DNA of 64,000 nt from Anthoceros angustus. Lineage: Eukaryota > Streptophyta > Anthocerotopsida > Anthocerotales > Anthocerotaceae. The translations under genes were made by a program, and so were the position numbers. Location: positions 62,001 to 126,000 of the forward strand of contig VJWM01000106.1 in NCBI GenBank assembly GCA_010909165.1, in the 5' to 3' direction. Below are positions 1 through 10,433 of the stretch, in pieces. Every line of letters starts with the position of its first letter. Position 1 is the first letter of the stretch. The notes under the pieces were generated by a model. The model saw only the letters and a list, made by a program, of their open reading frames with translations, was not told the DNA's origin and did no database searches.

Positions 1-422
1 CCTCAACAGCACGCAATGAGGCCCGCATGAAAAAGTTCGATGGTGGTGCTTGCAACCCTTATGGCCGGGAGGTGCCACAGAGATTCGCAAGTCTTTCAAA
101 TTGAGGTGGGGAGTTCTTCCATCAAACGTGAGGTGGAATGGTGCCTTGTCCACGGAGTTGAGAATGTGAAGTCACTCGTGATGCACGCAAAGCAAAGACC
201 TGAGGACTTCAATTGGGGAAGGTTTGCTAACTGCATGCACCGCAAATACTTTGCCATACCACGCAAGTTGGGTCAATTCGATGTCCTATCATGAGTAGTC
301 ATTGGTTGGTTTTCGTGGGACATAGAGGAGAATGTTATCAGACGGACTTGAGTGTGGCACAATGCAGATCGATGGAGGGGCTGTGTGTTCCTAGACACAT
401 AAGTGGACCACAGTTTGGGGGC
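1..422. other. Unrecognised sequence at window edge
   Basis: An 84-codon open frame at 40-294 (+) has no motif I recognise. The stretch precedes a tandem duplication and is probably the inside of a mobile element that began left of the window. I see no RNA gene or clear regulatory site. Confidence 0.3.
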
Positions 423-3400
423 AGAACCACTTCACCACCCCCAGCAGAAGCCACTAGGAGAATAACCCGGGCTCGACACGGAATTGTTAGCAATTTATCA
501 AGACGCTCATTTGCTTCATGATGGAATCAATTTTAATGCACATTGTCACTCATCGGTGCCTTGTTGCGTGATTAAGTCCGTGAACCTGGCCCATCTCGAG
601 CGAGGTTAGTGGCAAAGTTGGCAATCGTGGCTATGCATGGGCCTATCGCTGCTAGCATTGTGGCTGTGGTGGTCAATTATTGTTTTAATGCGGTGTGATT
701 GCGAATCTTTGTGCCCAATCGAGAGGGAGGCCCCATTGAAGCGAAGACGAACGGCCCCAAGCGGCGTGGGGATGGAGAAGAGGGTGTAGAGGAAAAGAAT
801 AAGCGAAGGAAGAACAAAGGGCCCCAATATCTTTGGACCGGTATGCCTCGTAATATGACGACCGGTATGCGTGGCTTTGCTAGTCGATGGTGCGCTGCAC
901 GAGCATCGACTGCAAACGTGCCTCCCTCTGCAAACGACGTTGGGTATCCGAGTCAATGAGTGTCCAGACCACTGCGAGGACGATTAGCTTGGTGGTGGAT
1001 AATATGACCTTTTAAATTGTTGTAGGCCATTCATTTATAACGAGGTCTACACCGGGTTACCTCTAAGGTTAATCCATATTTACAATTGTGGTAATTTGCA
1101 AATGGCGGAGTCATCAATTTGAATTTGAAAATGAAGTCTCCGAGCATAACGACGTGGTTTACAAACCGCACTGGCTGACTAGATTCATCCTTCACGACCA
1201 ATCGCGACAATACACGGAAAATGCAAATAGTGTGATGGGCGGCCCCACGCATGCATCTTCACTGGCCGATCGTGTGTGTGTAAAGACGGCGCTACCGCTG
1301 TCTCGTAGCGCCGTTTCACAAGGTGGGCACGTGCCTTTTGCCAAGAACGGAAAATGTGGCACACCGGCATAGTTGGACGAAATTCCACCGGTCGGGATGA
1401 GCGGGCCGGGGATCCCACCACTCCACTAATGGTTGAGCCGTCACTTGTCCCGGTTTGGACAACTTCCGGTTCCGTCACGGTGGGGCCCACCCACCCTAGT
1501 CGGTCAATGGCCACCGCTACCCTGTGCATCGTCAAGGAGATTCGATCCAAAACCGGCCGGGCCAAACGCTACATAATTCTCGAATATGATGTGTTTTGAA
1601 TGACGCCAAAAAACGTTTCGACAAACCGAGGCGTTATTGTTTAGCCCTTGCCGTTATTTTAGCGTCTTTGTGCCATCATAAGGGTAGATGCAAGCTTGGT
1701 GTTCCATACAAGTGTGCAACGGATGCAACACGGTTTTTGTCCACATGTGGACATGTTATTGAAGGAAAAATTTTAAATATTGTAATTTTGATCCGAATGG
1801 CTTGAAACTTTTCAGCTAAGAGTCACCCAAATGTCGGTGGTACACAAAAATTCCAGCGCAAAATAAGTAGGATTAGGCTTTGAACTATATTCACGGGTAT
1901 TCCCTTTGAAGGTAGCATACGGACCACTAGATATGGTACAGTGAGTCCACATCAAAAACGGGGAGAGAATATCGTATCAAAATTTGAATGTGCGTGTAGA
2001 TGTTCTCTCTCTTAATGGAAGAGGGAGTCTAGTTTTGTCAAAGAGTTTACGGTGGGGAACTCACTTAACATTTAAAATTCAAACCCTCCATACCCTCTTC
2101 GCCAAGGAGATGATGGGGCGTAACCACTTCACCACCCCCAGCAGGCCACTAGGAGAATAACCCGGCTCGACACGGAATTTAGCAATTTATCAAGACGCTC
2201 ATTTGCTTCATGATGGAATCAATTTTAATGCACATTGTCACTCATCGGTGCCTTGTTGCGTGATTAAGTCCCGTGAACCGGGCTGGCCCATCTCGAGCGA
2301 GGTTAGTGGCAAAGTTGGCAATCGTGGCTATGCATGTTCAGCTGCTAGGCTGTGGTGGTCAATTATTGTTTTAATGCGGTGTGATTGCGAATCTTTGTGC
2401 CATCAAGAGGGAGGCCCCATTGAAGCGAAGATAAACGGCCCCAAGCGGCGTGGGGATGGAGAAGAGGGTGTAGAGGAAAAGAATAAGCGAAGGAAGAACA
2501 AAGGGCCCCAATATCTTTGGACGGTATGCCTCGTAATATGACGACTGGTATGCGTGGCTTTGCTAGTCGATGGTGCGCACTTTACGAGCATCGATCGCAA
2601 ACGTGCCTCCCTCGCAAACGACGCGTTGGGTATCCGAAATCAATGAGTGTCCGGACCAGCTGCGAGGACGATTAGCTTGGTGGTGGATAATATGACCTTT
2701 AAATTGTTGTAGGCCATTCATTTATAACGAGGTCTACACCGGTTACCTCTAAGGTTAATCCATATTTACAATTGTGGTAATTTGCAAATGGCGGAGTGCG
2801 CTCAATTTGAATTTGAAAATGAAGTCTCTCGAGCATAACCAGACGTGGTTTACAAACCGCACTGGCTGCAGCCTAGATTCATCCTTCACGACCAATCCGA
2901 CAATACACGGAAAATGCAAATAGTGTGATGGGCGGCCCCACGCATGCATCTTCACTGGCCGATCGTGTGTCATGACGGCTACCGCTGGCTCTGTAGGCCG
3001 TCACAAGGTGGGCACGTGCCTTTTGCCAAGAACGGAAAATGTGGCACACCGGCATAGTTGGACGAAATTCCACCGGTCGGGATGAGCGGGCCGGGGATCC
3101 CACCCGCCGTTCCACTAATGGTTGAGCCCGTCACTTGTCCCGGTTTGGACAACTTCCCGGTTCCGTTCGCCGGTGGGGCCCACCCACCCTAGTCGGTCAA
3201 TGGCCACCGGCTACCCCAGGCATCGTCAAGGGAGATTCGATCCAAAACCGGCTGGGCCAAACGCGTCATAATTCTCGAATATGATGTGTTTTGAATGACG
3301 CCGAAAAAAACGTTTTCGACAAACCGAGGGGCGTTATTGTTTAGCCCTTGCCGTTATTTTAGCGTCTTTTGTGCCATCATAAGGGTAGATGCAAGCTTTG

Positions 3401-3824
3401 GTGTTCCATACAAGTGTGCAACGGATGCAACACGGTTTTTTGTCCACATGTGGACATGTTATTGAAGGAAAAATTTTAAATATTGTAATTTTGATCCGAA
3501 TGGCTTGAAACTTTTCAGCTAAGAGTCACCCAAATGTCGGTGGTACACAAAAATTCCAGCGCAAAATAAGTAGGATTAGGCTTTGAACTATATTCACGGG
3601 TATTCCCTTTGAAGGTAGCATACGGACCACTAGATATGGTACAGTTGAGTCCACATCAAAAACGGGGAGAGAATATCGTATCAAAATTTGAATGTGCGTG
3701 TAGATGTTCTCTCTCTTAATGGAAGAGGGAGTCTAGTTTTGTCAAAGAGTTTACGGTGGGGAACTCACTTAACATTTAAAATTCAAACCCTCCATACCCT
3801 CTTCGCCAAGGAGATGATGGGGCG
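423..3824. repeat. Direct tandem duplication, ~1.7-kb unit, two copies
   Basis: Unit 1 runs from about 423 to 2117 and unit 2 from about 2118 to 3824. Both begin with 'aaccacttcaccaccccc'; unit 2 ends 'gatgatggggcgaaaccg', and the junction at 2110-2122 reads 'gatgatggggcgtaaccac', so the shared patch is a GGGGC-G-AACC motif. The copies are nearly identical over long runs but differ by many 1-5 bp insertions and deletions, often in GC-rich spots. Each contains a short lysine/arginine-rich frame (699-959 and 2203-2541, with GPKRRGDGEEG). The unit is otherwise non-coding and lies directly upstream of a transposase-like gene, so it may be that gene's 5' region. Confidence 0.85.
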
Positions 3825-3829
3825 AAACC

Positions 3830-6800
3830 GCTCTCTCCGCTCCGATCCCGGAAGGCTGCGGTCGGCTCACAGACACTTGTCACAGATCCTAAGTGGTTTG
3901 CTTGGCAAACAACTCAAGAGATGGCTCCAACGCAACAACGGGCGATGCCGACCGGTCGTGCCAAGCACGCCGCTTGGAAGCGTCGTTGGAGATGGCGAGG
4001 GAGCTAAACATGCGTGGTGTGGCGATTGCCACTCCAAGTGCTCCTCACCCACCGGCTAGTAGAGTGGCTTGTCACCACGGTGGGGCAATGATCAACAAAC
4101 ACCAGCTCAACCAAGTGAACGGGACAATGATCAACAATGCGCGGAAGAATTGTTGCCATCTCACCTTTTCGTATTGTGCATCCGTGGTCTCAAGAAAATC
4201 AGTCAGAGGGACACATGAAGTTCGGTGGCACCCGCCGCGCATCATCACGCTTGTCGCCCGAAAGGTCAAGGCGGTGTCGAGCGCGAAGGAGTTGCTCGAC
4301 ACCTCCGGTTTAAGGGGAGCCCTCCGACGAAGGCTGCGGTTGCTCGGGAGTTAGGGTCCTTCTTTTGCGGAGGACTCGTCACTTTAGTGGGCGTGGAGGA
4401 GGAGGATTTTGAGGCGTTCTCTACACTTCGCATTCAAGAGATTTCAGCTAAGGGGAGGAAAGCCGGACTCGAAAAGCCACAAATCAAGCTCGAGAACATC
4501 AGTCGCTATGAGGAGTCTACAAGTGTGCAAGTTGCGGACAAGTTGAGAGCTCGGCAAACTTTTCATGAACATTGTTTTGTCCAAGGATGTCATGCAAGAA
4601 GCGGGCGGCTGCCATGGGGCGTGTTCGGGGTCAATAGGCGAGTTGTGGCGCGGCATGTGCAAACCCTTTGCCAATTGGACATCGCGAGCAGGGGCCACCA
4701 ATGGTGCGGTGCAGGCGGAAGGTTAGATCAGTTCCTTGAGCACAACTGTGAGGGATTTAATTGTCCAGTTTTGGGAGAACTCCTCACGCCCTTCCTCGAG
4801 CTCCAAGGATGCCAGGCGGCATCGGGTGGCCCCGTTTGTGTATCGTACGCATATCACGCACTTCCTCGATACCTCACAGGTGAGCGCAAGTTGGGGTTTC
4901 CTTCGTTGTTTACCACATCATGGGTTCTGTTGTGTGGCTGTGTAGCGCTTGTGGCTGCTGGTTGGTCTGTGTGGAAGATGGTCCTAGCGCTAGTGGAGTC
5001 CTATCCAACATTGTGGCCTGCAGCAGCGCTTTCACTCACTGTCACTCGGGTGCAGCTAACACTGTCTCACACTAACAGTTGCCAGTGTCTCACACTGCAT
5101 GGTGCCGATGCCACCTGTGCTATTCAAGATGTCGCCGGCACTTTGCGAGATTACACTTTTAGGACAGCTTCATCACTTGATGGGGTTCATTGTCACAATT
5201 TGAAGTTGGCACCATACGCCGACCATGCCGCAGCTTGAAGTGTCCGTTGCACTTGCGTTGTTCTACGTTCGATGTAGTCTCTTACACTTGTGGTCCCTTG
5301 TTGTTTTGTGATGCAGAGTTCTTCCTCCGATTCAAGTCGATCCCGAGATCAAGATAGGCCGCGTGCCTTTGAGAGGTTGAAACCCTTCTACATCAAATCC
5401 TTGCAGGAGGCGGGCGTGTGTTCTGCGGTATCACGTTGAAATGGCATTTCTAAAGGATGCTCTCAACCAGCTCCGCGTGTCCAATCAAAGGTTCACTTGA
5501 GATCTACATGCTCATGTCCTTGTCTTTGTGTGCCAAGGGAAGGTGCTTTTCGGACGATTGCGCGTTGCTAGGCTCGCTGGGTTCACGCATGTATTGTGCC
5601 CTAAAGCACATGACGATGAATTCCATAAGCGGAAGTGTTTAATGGGGAATTGCAATCTTTGTGGGGTTCAGAAGCTAGGGCTTTGTCCTCAGGAGGTCAC
5701 AACAAACTTGTTGCCGTCTGCTACATTGAAGTGGCGTTGTTTTGAATACCACCACGTTGGGCGAATGAAGACGGCACTTCCAAGTCTCGAATCAAGCTTG
5801 TATACTGAAACTCACCCGTCTCGAAATGGTAGAGTTCCTAAAAGGCAAGTTGAAACATTTCATCACCCATGATTTTGTTCAATGGCAAGCTTATGAGTTT
5901 CGCAGATGTCTAGAATGGTTTCGTGAGGATGTCATCGTCTCTGGTGATTGATTTCTCACAAAACTACGCCTTCCAAGTGCGAGCGAGATCCAAAGCATGC
6001 ATTGGCATGATGAGTTACAATTCTTGTGCATGTTTCAGATATGAGAACTGGTCCAATTGTGGAGGAGGACCCGTTTTGCAACGTTGAAAAGTTCTACCAT
6101 TTTACATCGATGACATGCAACATGACACCCTTTTGTCCAAAGATTGTCTCATGCTACACTGGGAGTGGTTGCTGGGCAGCGGTATAGGAGACCACGGAGC
6201 ATTGGATGTGGAGTGATGGGGCTGCTTCCAGTTCAAGGCCCGCCTAGTTACTTTGTAGCCGATACCTAGCCTAATGGCGGATGCAATATGCTTTGGAGTT
6301 ACTTCGGGTCAGGACACGGGAAGGGAGAACATGACGGCGCGGGTGCCATCTTGAAGCGGGCGTTGAGAGCTGAAGAATTGTCTCCTTCCTCAGTGAGATT
6401 GCAAGGGGCTGCTGATGTGGTCAGTTTTTTGCGTAGCTCAATCTCTAACGGTGCAGCATCCTCGTACACCAATGGTGAAAGGCAGGTCAAGCGGCTGTTC
6501 TGGCTGATTGGGAAGACGGATGTCAATAGGAGACAAAAGTGGGGGTGTGCCTCGATCCCAGGTTCCAAGAGCATGCACTCCATTTATGGGTATTCTCAAG
6601 ATGCTTTGAATCCACGGGTGAAAATGAGACACTTGGCTTGCTTTTGTGGGGCTTGCATGGACTATGCAAAGATGTGAAACAAAGGCTCATCAGGAATCGC
6701 GCCATATATCGTTAAAGCCTCGGCGGTCGGCGGCGAGAGAATAGCAACTCGACAACGATGTGGAACATCGTTGGTTGATGACCACGTTGAGACAGCCACA

Positions 6801-7080
6801 CAGATCCGGTCGGCGATGAGGAAGCCTCGAGGACCTCATATATGGCGGCTCGGAGGTAGGCGATAACTTTGTTGTGGCTGCGGACGGCAACGAAGGTGCA
6901 ACTTTCTACGGTTAGGTGCACGTTGCTTCCCACAAACGATGTGGCAAGAACATGTCCTTGGAGCCTTGTACTTTCCTCCCGGCGATGATATTGTAGTGGC
7001 CAATATTACGGGGCTTGAGCGACGGTCATGTTTACACCCTAGACCGGATGAAGCGAGTGCATACTCCTGCACGCACACTT
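3830..7080 (+). pseudogene. Transposase-like gene, copy A (degraded)
   Basis: Remains of a DNA-transposon transposase of a family I know only as uncharacterised animal and plant ORFs. Exon 1 ends at 4879 with a conserved segment near 4740-4879 (WENSSRPSSSSKDA, then HFLDTSQ). A GT-AG intron (about 4880-5316) follows. Exon 2 gives FFLRFK, FERLKPF, a cysteine/histidine segment (about 5530-5760: KCLMGNC, CGVQKLGLCP, WRCFEY), then DFSQNYAFQV at about 5949, WSDG near 6210 and the intact frame 6288-6677 with SYFGSGHGKGEHDGAGA, IPGSKSMHSIYGY and LACFCGACMD. The D, D and E of these motifs could be a DDE triad (inference). A GDNFVV-type C-terminal domain lies near 6860-6930. At least five frame breaks and in-frame stops separate the segments, so as read it is not functional. 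It could be a Sola-type transposase, but I cannot verify that. Confidence 0.75.
4880..5316 (+). other. Intron of transposase-like copy A
   Basis: The donor CACAG|GTGAGC follows the conserved 'FLDTSQ' and the acceptor ATGCAG|AG precedes 'FFLRF'. The copy in the 22-kb element has its intron at the same protein position (donor GCAG|GTGAC at 25279, acceptor GGCAG at 29461). The long open frame 4225-5238 runs through this intron by chance. Confidence 0.6.
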
Positions 7081-8195
7081 GCAAGTTTGCACTCTTCCAA
7101 GTGCGTAACGAGATCCAAAGCATGCATTGGCATGTTGATCGTGTTACAATTCTTGTGCATGTTTTCATATGAGAACTGGTCCAATTGTGGAGGAGGACCC
7201 GTTTGCAACGTTGAAAAGTTCTACCATTTTACATCGATGACATGCAACATGACACCCTTTTGTCCAAAGATTGTCTCATGCTACACTGGGAGTGGTTGCT
7301 GGGCAGCGGTATAGGAGACCACGGAGCATTGGATGTGGAGTGATGGGGCTGCTTCCAGTTCAAGGCCCGCAGCCTAGTTACTTTGTAGCGATACCCTAGC
7401 CTAATCGGGATGCAATATGCTTTGGAGTTACTTGGTCGACACGGAAGGGAGAACATGACGCGGGTGCCATCTTGAAGCGGGCGTTGAGAGCTGAAGAATT
7501 GTCTCCTTCCTCGAGATTGCAAGGCCGATGGCCGGGTCACGTAGCTCAATCTCTAACGGCAAAGATCCTCATACACCAATGGTGAAAGGCGCGCTCGCTG
7601 ATTGGGAAGACGGATGTCAATAGGAGACAAAAGTGGGGTGTGCCTCGATCCTGTGTTCCAAGAGCATGCACTCCATTTATGGGTATTCTCAAGATGCTTT
7701 GAATCCACGGGTGAAAATGAGACACTTGGCTTGCTTTTGTGGGGCTTGCATGGACTATGCAAAGATGTGAAATAAAGGTTTCATCAGAGGAATCGCGCCA
7801 TATATCGTTAAAGAAGCTCGGCCGAGCGTGAGAATAGCAACTCGACAACGATGTGGAACATCGTTGGTTGATGACCACGTTGAGAGCCCACACCGATCCA
7901 GAGAACGGCGGCGAGGAAGCCTCGAGGACCTCATACATGGCCCTGAGGTAGGCGATAACTTTGTTGTGGCTGCGGAGACTACGAAGGTGCAACTTTCTAC
8001 GGTTAGGTGCACCGTTGCTTCCCACAAAGATGTGGCAAGAACATGTCCTTGGAGCCTTCGACTTTCCTCCTGATGATATTGTAGTGGGCCAATATTACTG
8101 TGGGGCTTGAGCGACGGTCATGTTTACACCCTAGACCGGATGAAGCGAGTGCATACTCCGCAACGGTGCACACTTGCAAGTTTGCACTCTTCCAG
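7081..8195 (+). repeat. Partial tandem copy B of the transposase-like gene
   Basis: A second copy of about 5970-7080, offset by roughly 1.1 kb. It starts inside the DFSQNY domain ('cttccaagtgcg' occurs at both the internal site near 5970 and the junction near 7077) and repeats HWEWLLGSG, the HGKG segment, IPGS..SIYGY-coding DNA and the GDNFVV domain. It has many more small deletions than copy A and no long sense frame survives. It arose by local direct duplication, not independent insertion, because both flanks match the junction rule. Confidence 0.8.
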
Positions 8196-8486
8196 AGTGT
8201 TAGATGGTCGTGAGGTATTTGAGTTAGACCCGGACACTTTAGAGACGCCGTTGTCTTTATAAGGTCCTTGTTAGGAAGGGGCATCGAGGAAGACCCACTG
8301 CTTTGATTAGGGCTAAATCGTGTCTGCACACTTGCAAGTTTGCACTCTTCCAAATGAGTGTTAGATGGTCGTGAGGTATTTGAGTTAGACCCACACTTTA
8401 GAGACGCTCGTGTCTTTATAAGGTCCTTGTTAGGAAGCCGAGGAAGACCCACTGCTTTGATTAGGGCTAAATCGTGTCTGGCACAC
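8186..8486. repeat. Short tandem duplication, ~160-bp unit
   Basis: The segment 'tgttagatggtcgtgaggta' to 'aaatcgtgtctg' occurs at 8188-8321 and again at 8351-8481. The junction shares GCACACTTG. The second copy is shorter in several GC-rich spots. Confidence 0.85.
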
Positions 8487-8624
8487 TTGAGGCTTGACGC
8501 CAATTTTCATGGCCGATGTGGTGTTGATGGCACTCCGGTTGCATGGGCCACAAAATGGGTACACCACTTGCCATGTCTAGTGCGCAGACACACCCAGTGT
8601 TGTTGCACACGAAGGCACTTGTGA
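8358..8624 (+). CDS. Hypothetical 88-aa open frame, possible transposase C-terminal tail
   Basis: An open frame just downstream of copy B. It contains VFELDPHFRDARVF and RGRPTALIRAKSC. I recognise no domain. It could be the original C-terminal end of the transposase-like protein or a chance frame in decayed DNA. The part before about 8480 is duplicated at 8188-8321. Confidence 0.25.
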   Translation: MLDGREVFELDPHFRDARVFIRSLLGSRGRPTALIRAKSCLAHLRLDANFHGRCGVDGTPVAWATKWVHHLPCLVRRHTQCCCTRRHL

Positions 8625-9965
8625 ACTTTTGACTTCACCGCCATGTCTTAGTAAAAGGGACCATTTGGAAAGAAGTCGCTTGGCTTCCTCTCAAGAAGAC
8701 CCGTCTTTAGTCCCGTGGTGTGAAGAGCCATGGCGTGGTGGCGGCGAGCGGGCGGAGAAAGAGGGACCCGAGAGTTGCGGCAATGGTAGGTGTGATGGCC
8801 CGCCACCTCGTGTCGATCCCTAGTGTGCAGGGATTCTTGAGCAAATAGCGCCGGGCGCAATTCGGTCGAGTGCGCGAGCGATGATCCGGCAAGGTCAGCG
8901 GACTTGAGCGTCTTCAGCGTACTGCGGCGCATGAGCAGGCGGTAATCACCGATTGGCGGACCAGAGGAGGATGACCCCGATGTGACTCCTCCGACGGAAC
9001 ACCTTACAAGCGCGGACACCTCCAGAAATCCACGTTGCCGATGGGGGGGCCATTCCGCATGTGACTCGTGAGGGTTGAGTCTCAAGCTATACTGTGATGG
9101 TAGCTTGCCCATGTGTGGTACCAGACGCATTTGCGTCGCATGTAATCGCACAACTTCACTGGTCTCTACATGTATCTATGTTTTCAATCTATCCGAGAGC
9201 GGCGTTGTGACATAGCGAAACCCCGCGAGCAATGGTGGCAATTTTAGATCTATATTTCGACAATCTCCGCAAGTTCCGCAACACTAGTTGCCTAAGGACT
9301 CAAAAGTGTGTCACTTGGACTTGGATCTAATTTCTTCATCCAATCAAAACCCGAGAAGGTACCCTGCATTGATTCAATGTTTGTGAGCATGACCAACGTA
9401 ATGTAGCGTGATCTACAACACGACTCTACTTAGGCCGATTTGTACAAGCAGCCTTTAACATTGCCGTTGTTCGGATCCATCCGAACAATGGCACCTCGTT
9501 CTTCTTGGGCTCCATCTTCTCTTGTTCCTCGAGGAGGAACTTCGTCGCTTTCACCAAGCTTGCACGCAAGACAACCGGTGCCCCTGCCCCCTCGCTCAAA
9601 AGCTCATATATACCGGCTCCACTGCGGTAGTAGTTGCCCTCACCTCGGTGCCCTTGGAAGAGGGTCACTATTCCACACGTCCTCTCGATGTAGGCGCTAG
9701 CTTGTGAACTCCCCGACGCACTTCGTGACATAGAAGTCAACTTTTCATCATTTTCAGCCTCACCCACCATGTAGTTGTCCCCGCTCCAATTCCCGCACAC
9801 TTGGGTCCACAGTTCGCTACCACCTTACACCGGGTTGGCCGTTTGGCTTAGTTGTTTTAATCGTTGCCCTCGCTTGATCCCCTTGTTCGTCCTCCCTCTC
9901 CGCTCGGTGGAGTGCAGTGGTGACGATGGAGTGACTGCAAGGGTCTTGGTGCTGGAGTCACTTGA
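8625..9965. other. Unrecognised decayed sequence with minus-strand open frames
   Basis: Minus-strand open frames at 8648-9151 and 9426-9800 (the latter 124 aa, with ATKFLLEEQEKMEPKK) show no domain I know. Mixed composition, no RNA gene, no clear splice structure. The stretch lies between a transposase remnant and a minisatellite, as in the corresponding arm of the 22-kb element. Confidence 0.3.
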
Positions 9966-10433
9966 TTACTCTTCTCCTTCTTTGTGATGGCTCGGATCCG
10001 CCGACTCTATGTCTATTTCTAGTGTCCCCTTTGCCACCTCAAGTACCGTATCTGCCACAGGTGCCACTTGAAACGACACCAACTCGAGCTGCCTTGACTT
10101 CACATCTAGTGCAGCCGCCTGATCGGACACCAACTCCAGCTGCCTTGACTCCACATCTAGTGCAGCCGCCTGATCGGACACCAACTCCAGCGGCCTTGAC
10201 TCCACATCTAGTGGTGCTGTTTGACTTGACACCAGTTCCACATCTAGTGGTGCCACTTGATCTAGCACCAACCCCACATCTACTGGTGTCAGCTCATTAT
10301 CCACTACCCTAATACCCAGCTCGGGAGGCACCAAAGGAGCACCCTGTGATGGCATGTTGACCACACTGATGGCATGTTCTTCCATGGCATCGCCGCCTCT
10401 AGTGCTTCCATAGCCTCCATAACGTCCAGGCAA
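9966..10433 (-). CDS. Hypothetical repeat protein (17-residue repeats)
   Basis: A 155-codon minus-strand frame whose middle is built from repeats of about 17 residues close to LELVSDQAAALDVESRQ, encoded by the minisatellite at 10076-10270. The N-terminal part is glycine-rich (PGRYGGYGSTRGG). No enzyme motif, signal peptide or membrane segment is visible. It may be part of an accessory gene of the flanking mobile DNA, or a minisatellite that happens to be open because its unit length is a multiple of three. Confidence 0.3.
   Translation of the reverse strand: MPGRYGGYGSTRGGDAMEEHAISVVNMPSQGAPLVPPELGIRVVDNELTPVDVGLVLDQVAPLDVELVSSQTAPLDVESRPLELVSDQAAALDVESRQLELVSDQAAALDVKSRQLELVSFQVAPVADTVLEVAKGTLEIDIESADPSHHKEGEE
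10076..10270. repeat. 51-bp minisatellite, about 3.5 units
   Basis: Units start 'acaccaactc(c/g)agctgcc' at about 10076, 10127 and 10178, then decay after 10220 into shorter units ('caccagttccacatctagtg', 'caccaaccccacatctactg'). A length divisible by three keeps the minus-strand frame open. Confidence 0.9.

Noticed and set aside
4225-5238. 337-aa open frame taken as one protein
   Set aside because: It reads through a GT-AG intron supported by comparison with the other copies, and the conserved WENSSRPSSSSKDA segment lies in a different frame.
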